Positions 1 to 7,711 are shown, numbered from the stretch's first letter. The stretch: DNA of 64,000 nucleotides from Candidatus Pristimantibacillus lignocellulolyticus (GCA_023639215.1 CP097899.1:5018001-5082000); one strand, 5' to 3'. Notes: generated from the sequence alone by a model not told the origin. A program made the numbers and translations.

Positions 1-368
1 CCTTGTCCACAAGGAATATTACACTCAATTAGATATTCTTTTGCTTCAGTAAACGTCACTTGTGTTTCTGGGTTATCTTTGTTCAATTTCACTTCCACAC
101 CGTTACTGTCAATTAACTTTGCAATGTCAATACCGTGTAGGCCGCTCTTGTTAGAGAACTTCAATATAACAGTTTCGCCAGCTTTAGCAGTGAATTCTGC
201 TTGGTTAAAAGTAAAATCTTCATTCGCTTCGATTTTCATGATACTATTTACGCCTTCTGGTAGTTCTTCTGGCCCGGTCTTTGGTTTTTCTGGCAAACCG
301 AAAGCAAGTAAACTTGCAGCCATAACTGCAGCAATTGATACTAGTGCTAACATAATCCATTTTTGCAT
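1..368 (-). CDS. Cytochrome c oxidase subunit II-like cupredoxin protein (partial)
   Basis: The minus-strand reading frame opens at an ATG at 366-368 and runs off the window edge after 122 codons. Residues 5-22 form a hydrophobic N-terminal signal or anchor (MQKWIMLALVS start). The rest reads as a small cupredoxin domain ending in the motif ECNIPCGQG, which resembles the CuA loop (C-x3-C-G-x-G) of cytochrome c oxidase subunit II. The protein is probably a short exported copper-binding protein acting outside the membrane. The last copper ligands lie beyond the edge, so copper binding is inferred. A purine-rich stretch (AAAGGGGAG) precedes the start. Confidence 0.7.
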   Translation of the reverse strand, partial: MQKWIMLALVSIAAVMAASLLAFGLPEKPKTGPEELPEGVNSIMKIEANEDFTFNQAEFTAKAGETVILKFSNKSGLHGIDIAKLIDSNGVEVKLNKDNPETQVTFTEAKEYLIECNIPCGQ

Positions 369-503
369 TACAACGTGCTCCCCTTTATACTCATAATGTC
401 TAATCCCTATATTACCTAACAATACCCAATTTACTCAACCAATTACTAATATAAACATGAAAATTTTTCGTGAATTATGACAAAGTGATGAACATTTTGC
501 GAA

Positions 504-914
504 TTATGCAGACATATATTTTTTCAACACCCGTTCACACTCCACCTTTACAAATCCCCATAACATAAAAATTTGATGATGATAACCTCGACAGACGTAT
601 TTTGCTAGTAACCCATCTTGTTGTTGCAGCTCCTCATAGATCTTAATTCCACCTTTACGAAACATTCTACGATGGTCTGCCATATCTAATAATACACGAT
701 CCTGAATGCCGCGTAACATCGATTCATACAATCTAGGCAATTTAATTTGCGATAAACCGATAGCTTTCACATCATGATCAATAATACGTAATATCATTTC
801 AAGCAACACATATTGTTTAATAGCATCCGCTTCAAACTCCTCTTGAATTGGAGCATGTGACGCCTTTTCTTGTACATGCGAATTTATTTCAGTTGTGTCT
901 TGCTTAACATTCAT
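504..914 (-). CDS. Conserved hypothetical protein, 136 aa
   Basis: I do not recognise the family. The 136-residue protein is soluble and helical, with no signal peptide or membrane segment. The C-terminal half is basic and aromatic (motifs RMFRKGG, CRGYHHQIFMLWG). The start has a good ribosome site (AGGGGGAACTAAG then ATG). Its leader carries a type B hairpin element (922-990) like those before queC, the ROK kinase and coaE, and a 38-bp near-perfect palindrome lies further upstream (1019-1056). Both suggest a regulated transcript. Confidence 0.6.
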   Translation of the reverse strand: MNVKQDTTEINSHVQEKASHAPIQEEFEADAIKQYVLLEMILRIIDHDVKAIGLSQIKLPRLYESMLRGIQDRVLLDMADHRRMFRKGGIKIYEELQQQDGLLAKYVCRGYHHQIFMLWGFVKVECERVLKKYMSA

Positions 915-921
915 CTTAGTT

Positions 922-990
922 CCCCCTAAAACTACTCATTGGCTTTTCAATACATTTCTTTCGCAAATGAAAAGTACTTTCGAAAAGCGA
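922..990 (-). repeat. Type B leader element, copy B1 (divergent)
   Basis: A roughly 68-bp element directly upstream of the ribosome site of the 136-aa gene. Read on the minus strand it has the family order: AGTACTTTTCATTTGCG, then a spacer ending AATGAGTAGTTTT, then AGGGGG. The ACTTTTCATT and AATGAGTAGT arms pair only partly, so this copy is diverged from those at 6123, 33241 and 43574. Confidence 0.6.
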
Positions 991-1018
991 ACACTATTCA
1001 TCGTTCCCTATAAAAACA

Positions 1019-1056
1019 TTGGATATAACAAGAACATATGTTCTCATTATATCCAA
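1019..1056. promoter_or_regulatory. 38-bp near-perfect palindrome
   Basis: Ten-base arms TTGGATATAA / TTATATCCAA flank a perfect 14-base palindrome AGAACATATGTTCT. Only the two CA dinucleotides between them break the symmetry. It lies about 105 bp upstream of the 136-aa minus-strand gene. It could be a dimeric repressor operator or a hairpin. There is no following T-run, so it is not a typical terminator. Confidence 0.5.
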
Positions 1057-1133
1057 TCGATGCTTGTTTATGCAAGTAAGGAAACAATACATAATTTTCA
1101 TGTAGTAAAAGCTTTAACAATCGGGGTAATTGG

Positions 1134-1536
1134 CCGTGATCACGAGTGGATGTTTTGAACTTCATCTTCCAATAAAGGTTCAAAACATTCGCTTGTCAGC
1201 ACCAAGAAGATGACCCACAGCGGAAACGAGTAGCGCAGCGTACGTTTTGTGTACGCGAGCACACACAGGCTTTCGATGGGGGGCATATTCGATGCCGAGT
1301 AAGCAACGTTAGCATACTCAGCGTGATCACGAGTGAATGTTTTGAACTTCCTCTTCCAATGAAAGTTCAAACATTCGCTTGTCAGCACCAAGAAGATGAC
1401 CCACAGCGGAAACGAGTAGCGCAGCGTACGTTTTGTGTACGCGAGCACACACAGGCTTTCGATGGGGGCATATTCGATGTCGACTAAGCAACGTTAGCAT
1501 ACTCAGCGTGATCACGAGTGAATGTTTTGAACTTCT
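1134..1536. repeat. Type A structured repeats: two tandem copies plus a remnant
   Basis: Two direct copies (about 1177-1349 and 1365-1536, period about 188 bp) follow a right-end remnant (1134-1162). Each copy starts GTTCAAA(A)CATTCGCTTGTCAGCACC and ends GTGATCACGAGTGAATGTTTTGAAC, so the ends form an imperfect inverted repeat. Internal hairpins include CGTACG...TGTACGCG and GGCAT-attcg-ATGCC in the first copy. The open frames seen here in other frames are by-products of the repeat. The array sits between two minus-strand genes and ends a few bases from the glycosyltransferase stop. Confidence 0.8.
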
Positions 1537-1539
1537 ACT

Positions 1540-2658
1540 CTAGGAAGTTGTGTACAATGCCTTAATTCTCTCTCTGGCTACAAGCGCCGGAGCATAGTTA
1601 TTATATTCCGCAAGTACCTCTTCGATAAGAAGTAATGCACTTGTTTGCATACCCTGCTGTTCTAAACATACCGCTTTTTCAAATTTAGATAAGAAACTTC
1701 CTGTACCACATAAAGTTAGATGTTGTAAGTTATTTTCGCCAATAAGAAGTGCTTGATCAAACGCAGTGATCGCCTCATCCAACTTCCCTTGTCCTTTCAT
1801 GATCAACCCTTTATAGTAATACAAATCTACAAAGTCAGGATGAATTTTAATCGCAAGATCAATCGATTGCTCTATCCCTTCAAAGTGTTGTAAATCAATT
1901 ACAATGCTGTACTTCAACTTATATAGCAGTGATGGAGGAAGTTGTTGCTTCGCAATAAATCCTGTAATCGCTAAGTTAACAAATTCGTATGCCTTCACTT
2001 TCTCCCCAAGTTGATTCAACTCATTAGCAATAAAATAATCCGTCCACGGATTGTTTTTATCTCTAGCTTTTTCCTTAAGTAAAATATTCACATTTCGATT
2101 CATCTTATTTTTTTCAAGTACACGTTCTTGTAGATATCCATAATGCGATAGTTGTGATGTGAGCCTCTTCACTTGATGAGCTTGAAGTGGTACTGACAAA
2201 TTTAACTGTTCATGAATTGCACCAGTGAATGTTGCTTTCGTACGACGAAAAATTCGATATTGAACAAGTAGATTAGAACGTTCGTATTGCGGGGGTCGAT
2301 GTCCGTAATAATTAACGACTTTCAATCCCAGCAAAAGTAATTCTTCCTGTTCTATCGCTTCGCGAATGGTTGCATGACCACTTTCTTCAAGACGTTCATC
2401 TGCATCGATATATAATATCCATTCACCAGTTGCTTGCTCTAAAGCATAATTACGCGCATCTGCAAAATTATCATTCCATTGAAAATCATATACTTGTGCA
2501 TGGTATTGCTCAGCAAGTTGTTTCGTTGTATCCGTTGATCCCGTATCTACAACAATAATTTCATCAGCAATTGATTGAATAGAAGCCAAACAATACGGTA
2601 AGTGACTTTCTTCATTTTGAACAATAATGCATGCCGTTAATTTCACACTAGAAGTCAT
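1540..2658 (-). CDS. Family 2 glycosyltransferase with C-terminal TPR-like repeats
   Basis: A 372-residue cytoplasmic protein. Residues 5-110 are a GT-A fold of the SunS/YtcC-like glycosyltransferase 2 type: ACIIVQNEE at the N-terminus, VDTGSTDTT for nucleotide-sugar binding, and the metal-binding DxD as IDADE. The C-terminal part carries tetratricopeptide-like helices (YYYKGLIMKGQGKLDEAITAF). It probably transfers a sugar to a protein or surface polymer, and the substrate cannot be told from sequence. The ATG at 2658 was chosen because GGAGGGCGACG sits just upstream. A longer frame reaching 2748 lacks a ribosome site. Confidence 0.85.
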   Translation of the reverse strand: MTSSVKLTACIIVQNEESHLPYCLASIQSIADEIIVVDTGSTDTTKQLAEQYHAQVYDFQWNDNFADARNYALEQATGEWILYIDADERLEESGHATIREAIEQEELLLLGLKVVNYYGHRPPQYERSNLLVQYRIFRRTKATFTGAIHEQLNLSVPLQAHQVKRLTSQLSHYGYLQERVLEKNKMNRNVNILLKEKARDKNNPWTDYFIANELNQLGEKVKAYEFVNLAITGFIAKQQLPPSLLYKLKYSIVIDLQHFEGIEQSIDLAIKIHPDFVDLYYYKGLIMKGQGKLDEAITAFDQALLIGENNLQHLTLCGTGSFLSKFEKAVCLEQQGMQTSALLLIEEVLAEYNNYAPALVARERIKALYTTS

Positions 2659-2778
2659 CGTCGCCCTCCTCATATTTCGTATAGTGTAATTTATGAGAGG
2701 CTTTGACCTAATTATGCTTACAATATAAGCTTGGGAGCAGCGTTCCATAGGAAATCAGCTTTATATTTTCTAGTACAA

Positions 2779-2842
2779 CAAAAAAACATCTCCAAGCCAC
2801 GCGATGATATGACAACTATCAATCGATTAACTTGAAGATGTT
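2779..2842 (-). terminator. Rho-independent terminator after queF
   Basis: On the minus strand, ACATCTTCAAG pairs with CTTGGAGATGT across a long loop and is followed by a run of seven T. It lies about 50 bp beyond the queF stop and separates queF from the glycosyltransferase. Confidence 0.65.
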
Positions 2843-2892
2843 ATTAGTGTAAGTACAAGGTTCTTCTTACATTAGCAATGTAAGCTTATCAT

Positions 2893-3390
2893 TTAACGGT
2901 TGTCGATTTTCTCTGGGTAAAGATCATGATTCATTAGACGATAATCGGCCATTTGTTCATATTTCGTGCCAGGACGTCCCCAATTTGTATATGGATCAAT
3001 CGAAATACCACCGCGTGGTGTAAATTTCCCCCATACTTCAATGTAACGTGGCTCCATTAATTTGATAAGATCATTCATTATAATATTCATGCAATCTTCA
3101 TGGAAATCACCATGATTACGGAAGCTGAATAAGTATAGTTTCAACGATTTACTCTCTACCATCTTTACATCAGGGATGTAGGAAATGTATATCGTTGCAA
3201 AATCTGGCTGGCCTGTAATTGGACAAAGACTTGTAAATTCGGGACAATTGAATTTCACAAAATAATCGCGATTGGGATGCTTGTTATCGAATGATTCCAG
3301 TACTTCAGGTGCATAGTTAAACGGATATTTCGTACCTTGATTACCAAGCAATGTAATACGATCAAGCTCTTCTTTATTTCTTCCTTCCAT
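2893..3390 (-). CDS. queF: NADPH-dependent 7-cyano-7-deazaguanine (preQ0) reductase
   Basis: QueF reduces the nitrile of preQ0 to the aminomethyl group of preQ1 with two NADPH, the step before tRNA insertion in queuosine synthesis. The 165-residue length fits the short unimodular QueF form. The nucleophile is Cys56 in EFTSLCPITG, the general acid is Asp63 in QPDF, and the QueF signature is E-S-K-S-L-K at 79-84. It is separated from queE, on the same strand, by an 857-bp gap filled with type C and type A repeats. It may therefore rely on read-through or on its own promoter. Confidence 0.95.
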   Translation of the reverse strand: MEGRNKEELDRITLLGNQGTKYPFNYAPEVLESFDNKHPNRDYFVKFNCPEFTSLCPITGQPDFATIYISYIPDVKMVESKSLKLYLFSFRNHGDFHEDCMNIIMNDLIKLMEPRYIEVWGKFTPRGGISIDPYTNWGRPGTKYEQMADYRLMNHDLYPEKIDNR

Positions 3391-3433
3391 TTATAACCCC
3401 TACCTTTATAATGTTATATGTGTATAAATCCTC

Positions 3434-3507
3434 TTCATATTCAATGTCGACTACGCTACGTCAGCATACCCATCGTTATCAAAGTCTACTTTATGAACTA
3501 CCTCTTA
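3434..3507. repeat. Type C repeat remnant
   Basis: The right end of a type C element: CGATGTCGACTACGC-like stem sequence, then ATCGTTATCAAAGTCTACTT and the shared border TTTATGAACTACCTCTT. The opposite arm is missing, so this is a truncated copy. It runs directly into the type A array that starts at 3518. Confidence 0.6.
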
Positions 3508-3517
3508 AAATAAATGT

Positions 3518-4242
3518 TCAAAAATTCACTTGTCAGCACCAAGAAGATGCCATAAAGCTAGTGACGCGAGGAGCGCAACGTACGTAATTGGTACGTGAGC
3601 ACCACAGCAAGCGATGAATGGCAGCTTCGCTGCCGAGTAAGCTACAACGCTTTACATCGTGATCACAAGTGAATATTTTTGAACTACCTCTTAAAATAAA
3701 AGTTCAAAAATTCACTTGTCAGCACCAAGAAGATGCCATAAAGCTAGTAACGCGAGGAGCGCAACGTACGTAATTGGTACGTGAGCACCACAGCAAGCGA
3801 TGAATGGCAGCTTCGCCGCCGAGTAAGCTACAACGCTTTACATCGTGATCACAAGTGAATGTTTTTGAACTACCTCTTAAATTAAAAGTTCAAAAATTCA
3901 CTTGTCAGCACCAAGAAGATGCCATAAAGCTAGTGACGCGAGGAGCGCAACGTACGTAATTGGTACGTGAGCACCACAGCAAGTGATGAATGGCAGCTTC
4001 GCCGCCGAGTAAGCTACAACGCTTTACATCGTGATCACAAGTGAATATTTTTGAACTACCTCTTAAAATAAAAGTTCAAAAATTCACTTGTCAGCACTAA
4101 GAAGATGCCATAAAGCTAGTGACGCGAGGAGCGCAACGTACGTAATTGGTACGTGAGCACCACAGCAAGCGATGAATGGCAGCTTCGCCGCCGAGTAAGC
4201 TACAACGCTTTACATCGTGATCACAAGTGAATGTTTTTGAAC
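3518..4242. repeat. Tandem array of four type A structured repeats
   Basis: Four copies at about 3518-3684, 3702-3870, 3888-4055 and 4074-4242, period 184-186 bp and almost identical. Each has outer arms TTCACTTGT / ACAAGTGAA inside GTTCAAAAA / TTTTTGAAC borders, the conserved block CAGCACCAAGAAGATGCCAT, a CGTAC-gtaattg-GTACG hairpin, a GGCAGC-ttc-GCTGCC hairpin in the first copy (GCCGCC in later ones), and CGTGATCAC near the right end. Copies are joined by an 18-bp linker containing TACCTCTTAAA. The array fills the queE-queF gap and its border touches the queE stop codon. The uniform long units and lack of distinct spacers rule out CRISPR. Confidence 0.9.
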
Positions 4243-4247
4243 TACCT

Positions 4248-4979
4248 CTAAACGCCTTTTTTATTGCCCCATACCCATGTATGCAGCTGCGGCAACACAT
4301 ACACCGCATTCAGCTCACTATCAGCCATCGTTAAATTAATTAACCATTCATATCGCTCTAACAAATAAGGTAGCATGCGCACCGGCTCTTGCTCTGTCAA
4401 ATTCCCGTTACCAGCTTGTACGTAGAAACTAACGCCCGAATAGCGTTGGTGAACAACTTTAGCATAAGCAAGATCTGCCTCATCGAACACAACGACTTTT
4501 AAGCAAAAATTCGATTCATGCTCCACTAGTTTACTAACAATTTCATCTAGCTTCTTCCAATCTGTCTCCATGCCGGAGCTAGGCGGCTTAGGAGAAATCG
4601 TCATATCATCAATACTGGTGAACCAATCTTGCCAACGACTACCTTGTGTTTCTAAAGCTACTTTCTTCCCTCGTTCATGAAGAGCATCTATGAAACGATT
4701 TAACTGTGGCAATAGCGCTGGGTTTCCTCCAGAAATGGTGACATGATCGTATGCATCACCAGCAAGCTCATCTAACGAAGCGATAATTTGTGCAGCAGAT
4801 CGCAGTTGAATCTCATCTTTCGCTGTACCATCCCATGTAAACGCAGAATCGCACCACGCACAACGATAATCACAACCAGCAGTTCGTACAAACATCGTCT
4901 TACGTCCTACAACCATGCCTTCTCCTTGGACAGTGGGACCGAATACTTCCAGTACAGGAATGGTACGTTCAGCACTCAT
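4248..4979 (-). CDS. queE: 7-carboxy-7-deazaguanine synthase (radical SAM)
   Basis: QueE converts 6-carboxytetrahydropterin to 7-carboxy-7-deazaguanine by a radical S-adenosylmethionine ring contraction. The 243-residue protein has the cluster motif C36-x3-C40-x2-C43 in AGCDYRCAWCDS. ISGGNPALL matches the glycine-rich SAM-binding segment, and the N-terminal VFGPTVQGEG is typical of QueE. Its ATG overlaps the queD stop by four bases, so the two are translationally coupled. The stop codon (4248-4250) is followed at once by a type A repeat border. Confidence 0.95.
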   Translation of the reverse strand: MSAERTIPVLEVFGPTVQGEGMVVGRKTMFVRTAGCDYRCAWCDSAFTWDGTAKDEIQLRSAAQIIASLDELAGDAYDHVTISGGNPALLPQLNRFIDALHERGKKVALETQGSRWQDWFTSIDDMTISPKPPSSGMETDWKKLDEIVSKLVEHESNFCLKVVVFDEADLAYAKVVHQRYSGVSFYVQAGNGNLTEQEPVRMLPYLLERYEWLINLTMADSELNAVYVLPQLHTWVWGNKKGV

Positions 4980-5440
4980 CGCTCCACTCCTACTGCATTC
5001 AACTGACGCAATAATTTACGAGGGCGGTATATACAGTAACTTGTAGGTGTTTCGCGTAAAAATACTTGCACACAAGTAGCCTTATTATCTGTTTTAGCTA
5101 AAAAATCACTGACAAGCTCATAAATTGTACGAGCAACGACTTCCGTCGTAGGAAAATATTCAGACTCATTATTATTAAAATCTTTATGATGATCGTTCAG
5201 CAAAGTGTGATCAAAGCGATCATGAATGAGCTCTTTAATGAGGGAAAAATTCACTAAAAAACCTGTATCATCTAATTGATTACCAGCAACAGTAACGTTA
5301 ACAAAGTACGTATGACCATGCATCTGCTGACACTTTCCAGCTTTCGGTGACGGTACGTAGTGGGCTGCAGCGAATTGAAAATCTTTATTAAGCTCATATT
5401 CAAAAGGATGCTCTACTTGAGGATACATTTGCTGGATCAT
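4976..5440 (-). CDS. queD: 6-carboxy-5,6,7,8-tetrahydropterin synthase
   Basis: QueD converts dihydroneopterin triphosphate to 6-carboxytetrahydropterin, the first committed step to 7-deazaguanines. The 154-residue protein belongs to the 6-pyruvoyl-tetrahydropterin synthase fold. Zinc ligands are His27 (AAHYV) and His41/His43 (MHGH), and the catalytic Cys37 lies in GKCQQMHGH. PTTEVVARTIYE matches the conserved PT(A/S)E region. It overlaps queC by one base and queE by four, in a tight queC-queD-queE operon. Confidence 0.95.
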   Translation of the reverse strand: MIQQMYPQVEHPFEYELNKDFQFAAAHYVPSPKAGKCQQMHGHTYFVNVTVAGNQLDDTGFLVNFSLIKELIHDRFDHTLLNDHHKDFNNNESEYFPTTEVVARTIYELVSDFLAKTDNKATCVQVFLRETPTSYCIYRPRKLLRQLNAVGVER

Positions 5441-6117
5441 TACTTAGCACCTCCAATCTCAGTGAATTGTCTTCTTTCAAGATATTGTTCTAATCCTCGA
5501 CGACGAAGCTCGCATGCTGGACATTCGCCGCAACCATCTGCAGCAATACCGTTATAACATGTCAACGTACGTTCACGTACAAATTCAAATGCACCAAGTT
5601 GATCCGCCATCTCCCAAGTTTGCGCTTTGTCCAACCACATTAATGGCGTATCAATAACGAATTGATAATCCATAGAGAGGTTCAATGTTACATTCAACGA
5701 TTTCACAAATATATCTCGACAATCTGGATAACCACTGAAATCCGTCTCACAAACACCAGTCACAATATGTTTGGCTCCAATCCCTTTCCCTACAATTGCC
5801 GCAAAAGAGAGAAATAACAAGTTACGACCATCAACAAAAGTAGTTGGTAGCTCACCATCCTTCACCTCAATATCGATATCTGATCGTGTTAAAGCATTAG
5901 GTGCAAGTTGGTTCAATAGGCCCATATCTAACACATGTTGCTTGACCCCAAGTTCCTCTGCAATAGAGGCTGCACATTCAAGCTCCAACATATGACGTTG
6001 ACCATAGTTAAAAGTAATCACCTCTACCTCAGCAAATCTTTCTAATGCCCAAAACAAACATGTGGTACTATCTTGACCACCACTAAATACAACAACCGCC
6101 TTCTCTTCGTGTAACAT
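5440..6117 (-). CDS. queC: 7-cyano-7-deazaguanine (preQ0) synthase
   Basis: QueC makes preQ0 from 7-carboxy-7-deazaguanine, ammonia and ATP. The 225-residue protein has the PP-loop SGGQDS at 12-17 and four C-terminal zinc cysteines at 187, 196, 199 and 202 (CGECPAC). It is the first gene of queC-queD-queE and has a strong AGGAGG ribosome site. Its leader is long: a preQ1 riboswitch and terminator lie about 600-700 bp upstream, and three type A repeats plus one type B hairpin lie between them and the start codon. Confidence 0.95.
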   Translation of the reverse strand: MLHEEKAVVVFSGGQDSTTCLFWALERFAEVEVITFNYGQRHMLELECAASIAEELGVKQHVLDMGLLNQLAPNALTRSDIDIEVKDGELPTTFVDGRNLLFLSFAAIVGKGIGAKHIVTGVCETDFSGYPDCRDIFVKSLNVTLNLSMDYQFVIDTPLMWLDKAQTWEMADQLGAFEFVRERTLTCYNGIAADGCGECPACELRRRGLEQYLERRQFTEIGGAK

Positions 6118-6122
6118 TCTAA

Positions 6123-6190
6123 TCCTCCTAAAACTTTTTGTTAGCCTTCTGATATACTTCCTTGCAACGAAAAGTTACATCGGAAGCATA
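6123..6190 (-). repeat. Type B leader element, copy B2 (before queC)
   Basis: In the transcript direction: GCTTCCGATG, AACTTTTCGTT, then GGAAGTATATC, then AACAAAAAGTT running directly into TTTAGGAGG. The AACTTTTCGTT and AACAAAAAGTT arms pair except for one position. GCTTCC can instead pair with GGAAGT, so two exclusive foldings exist just before the queC ribosome site. Confidence 0.65.
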
Positions 6191-6202
6191 TGCTAAAACT
6201 TA

Positions 6203-6688
6203 TCGTATACTTCGTGATCAATAGCAATTATTGCTACTCAGCACCAAGAAGATGACATGAAACCAGGGAAGAAGAGAGTATCGCAACGTACGTTATTGGT
6301 ACGTAAGAAACGTAAGCGACCGATGAATGGCATATTCGCCGTCGAATCCTCTAGGAAGCATACTCTTCGTGATCAGTAGCGATTATTGCTACTCAGCACC
6401 AAGAAGATGACATAAAGCTAGGGAAGCGAGTATCGCAACGTACGTTATTGGTACGTAAGAAACGTAAGCGACCGATGAATGGCATATTCGCCGTCGAATC
6501 CTCTACGAAGCATACTCTTCGTGATCAGTAGCAATTATTGCTACTCAGCACCAAGAAGATGACATAAAGCTAGGGAAGCGAGTATCGCAACGTACGTTAT
6601 TGGTACGTGAGAAACGTAAGCGACCGATGAATGGCATATTCGCCGTCGAATCCTCTACGAAGCATACTCTTCGTGATCAGTAGCAATT
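6203..6688. repeat. Three type A repeats plus a remnant in the queC leader
   Basis: Copies at about 6229-6382, 6384-6535 and 6536-6688 (period about 152 bp), after a right-end remnant at 6203-6230. The internal blocks match other type A copies (CAGCACCAAGAAGATGACAT, ACGTAC-gttattg-GTACGT, CGATGAATGGCATATTCG, CGTGATCA). The outer stem is different: TTGCTACT pairs with AGTAGCAA in place of TTCACTTGT/ACAAGTGAA. Adjacent copies share one palindromic joint, AGTAGCAATTATTGCTACT. The first copy has a few extra bases near 6276. Confidence 0.85.
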
Positions 6689-6702
6689 CCTCTCATAACA
6701 AC

Positions 6703-6743
6703 TAAAAAAGGCGAGCATTACCCCTAGATGGGCAATACACGCC
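6703..6743 (-). terminator. Riboswitch expression-platform terminator
   Basis: On the minus strand GGCGTGTATTGCCC pairs with GGGGTAATGCTCGCC, allowing G-U and one mismatch, followed by TTTTT. It lies about 60 nt downstream of the preQ1 aptamer and upstream of queC, so it is placed to stop transcription when preQ1 is bound. Confidence 0.7.
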
Positions 6744-6798
6744 GAACACAAAACGACGACGCTCATCATCTTTTACCAGATAATAGCAATCGTTTCGT

Positions 6799-6833
6799 CT
6801 AGTTTTTTATAGAGGGAGTTCGCGAACCTCTCC
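6799..6833 (-). ncRNA. preQ1-I riboswitch aptamer
   Basis: The minus strand reads GAGAGGTTCGCGAACTCCCT then CTATAAAAAACTAG. This matches the preQ1 class I plan: a short stem AGAGG/CCTCT, an inner hairpin and an A-rich tail that folds back as a pseudoknot, ending AAAAAACTA as in the Bacillus subtilis queC leader. A terminator follows and then the que operon, as expected for a preQ1-sensing off switch. Confidence 0.85.
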
Positions 6834-6836
6834 TGG

Positions 6837-6867
6837 CATATACCAGATTTTCCTGTTCAATTGTCAA
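6837..6867 (-). promoter_or_regulatory. Putative sigma-A promoter of the que operon
   Basis: On the minus strand TTGACA (6862-6867) is followed after 18-19 bases by GTATAT/TATATG (6837-6843), immediately upstream of the riboswitch. The -35 is perfect and the -10 is weak. It falls in the gap between the 188-aa gene and the aptamer. Confidence 0.5.
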
Positions 6868-6873
6868 TTGCTA

Positions 6874-7440
6874 CTATAGCACAGCGTCTCCTACAGCTTC
6901 AAGTGTATTAATTGTATATTGGATTAACTGCTCAATATCATCCATCTGATCCTCATTAATCCGACGATTAAAAGGAAGTTCAATCGTATTACGATAGATG
7001 ATAGGTAACCAAATTGGTGAACCGTGAACAGGATGTAATTCGGTGTCGAACATCGCACTTAATGATTGACGAGGCAACATATTCCGTTCCCATATCTCGG
7101 TAATCGCTCGTTCAATCTTCGGACATTGTTCAAGCGGATTGTCTATAAGACAATGAAATCTAAGCATCAAACTACAGGCTGGATGTGCTTTGTCGTATTC
7201 TAATATTTCACCCGCCAAATCTTGTACCGAACTTGACAATACAATTTCAGCAGATAGTGGAACTTGCTTTAGCTCCACTTGAGCAAGTACGAAAGTAAGC
7301 GTCCAAGTACGTGACATAACCGCAAGATCAAGAGTATCTTTCCGATCTATAATAGATATAACACCATCCAAATTATCTAGGTCATAAAGTTGATTCTCAA
7401 AAGCTATTTTCAAATTTTCAAATATTGTTGGGTCAAACAT
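6874..7440 (-). CDS. Conserved hypothetical protein, 188 aa
   Basis: I do not recognise the family. The protein is acidic and soluble without a signal peptide. It starts MFDPTIFENLKIAFENQLYD and carries a patch IWLPIIYRNTIELPFNRRI in its C-terminal third. It sits just upstream of the que leader on the same strand, with the que promoter and riboswitch in the 30-80 bp after its stop. A link to queuosine metabolism is not supported by the sequence itself. Confidence 0.65.
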   Translation of the reverse strand: MFDPTIFENLKIAFENQLYDLDNLDGVISIIDRKDTLDLAVMSRTWTLTFVLAQVELKQVPLSAEIVLSSSVQDLAGEILEYDKAHPACSLMLRFHCLIDNPLEQCPKIERAITEIWERNMLPRQSLSAMFDTELHPVHGSPIWLPIIYRNTIELPFNRRINEDQMDDIEQLIQYTINTLEAVGDAVL

Positions 7441-7711
7441 CTGCTACCATCCTCTATTGTCATTTCATAATCGTATTATAACCTATTCATTGTAGACCTT
7501 CTGGACTTAATTATACTTTTTATATGCGGAACCAATGCAACCGATATCATATTACAATCGTATTAGATAATAGCGTTTTCAAATTCCGACATCAATTTAT
7601 TCATTTAGTGGTAAATAATAGTTTGAAAAATGTACTCCTGCAATAAAATATCGTATACTAGATGAGATATGTTTAATAATTAATGGAGCAATTACTATTA
7701 GGGGTGACACA

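Noticed and set aside
1140..1515. Overlapping minus-strand open frames in the type A array
   Set aside because: They repeat the same peptide per unit, follow the element rather than a gene, and lack starts with a ribosome site.
3518..4242. CRISPR array
   Set aside because: The units are about 168 bp and nearly identical, joined by an 18-bp linker. There are no short repeats with varied spacers and no cas genes.
6703..6743. Terminator belonging to the 188-aa gene at 6874
   Set aside because: It lies beyond the preQ1 aptamer and a fresh promoter, so it fits better as the riboswitch expression platform.
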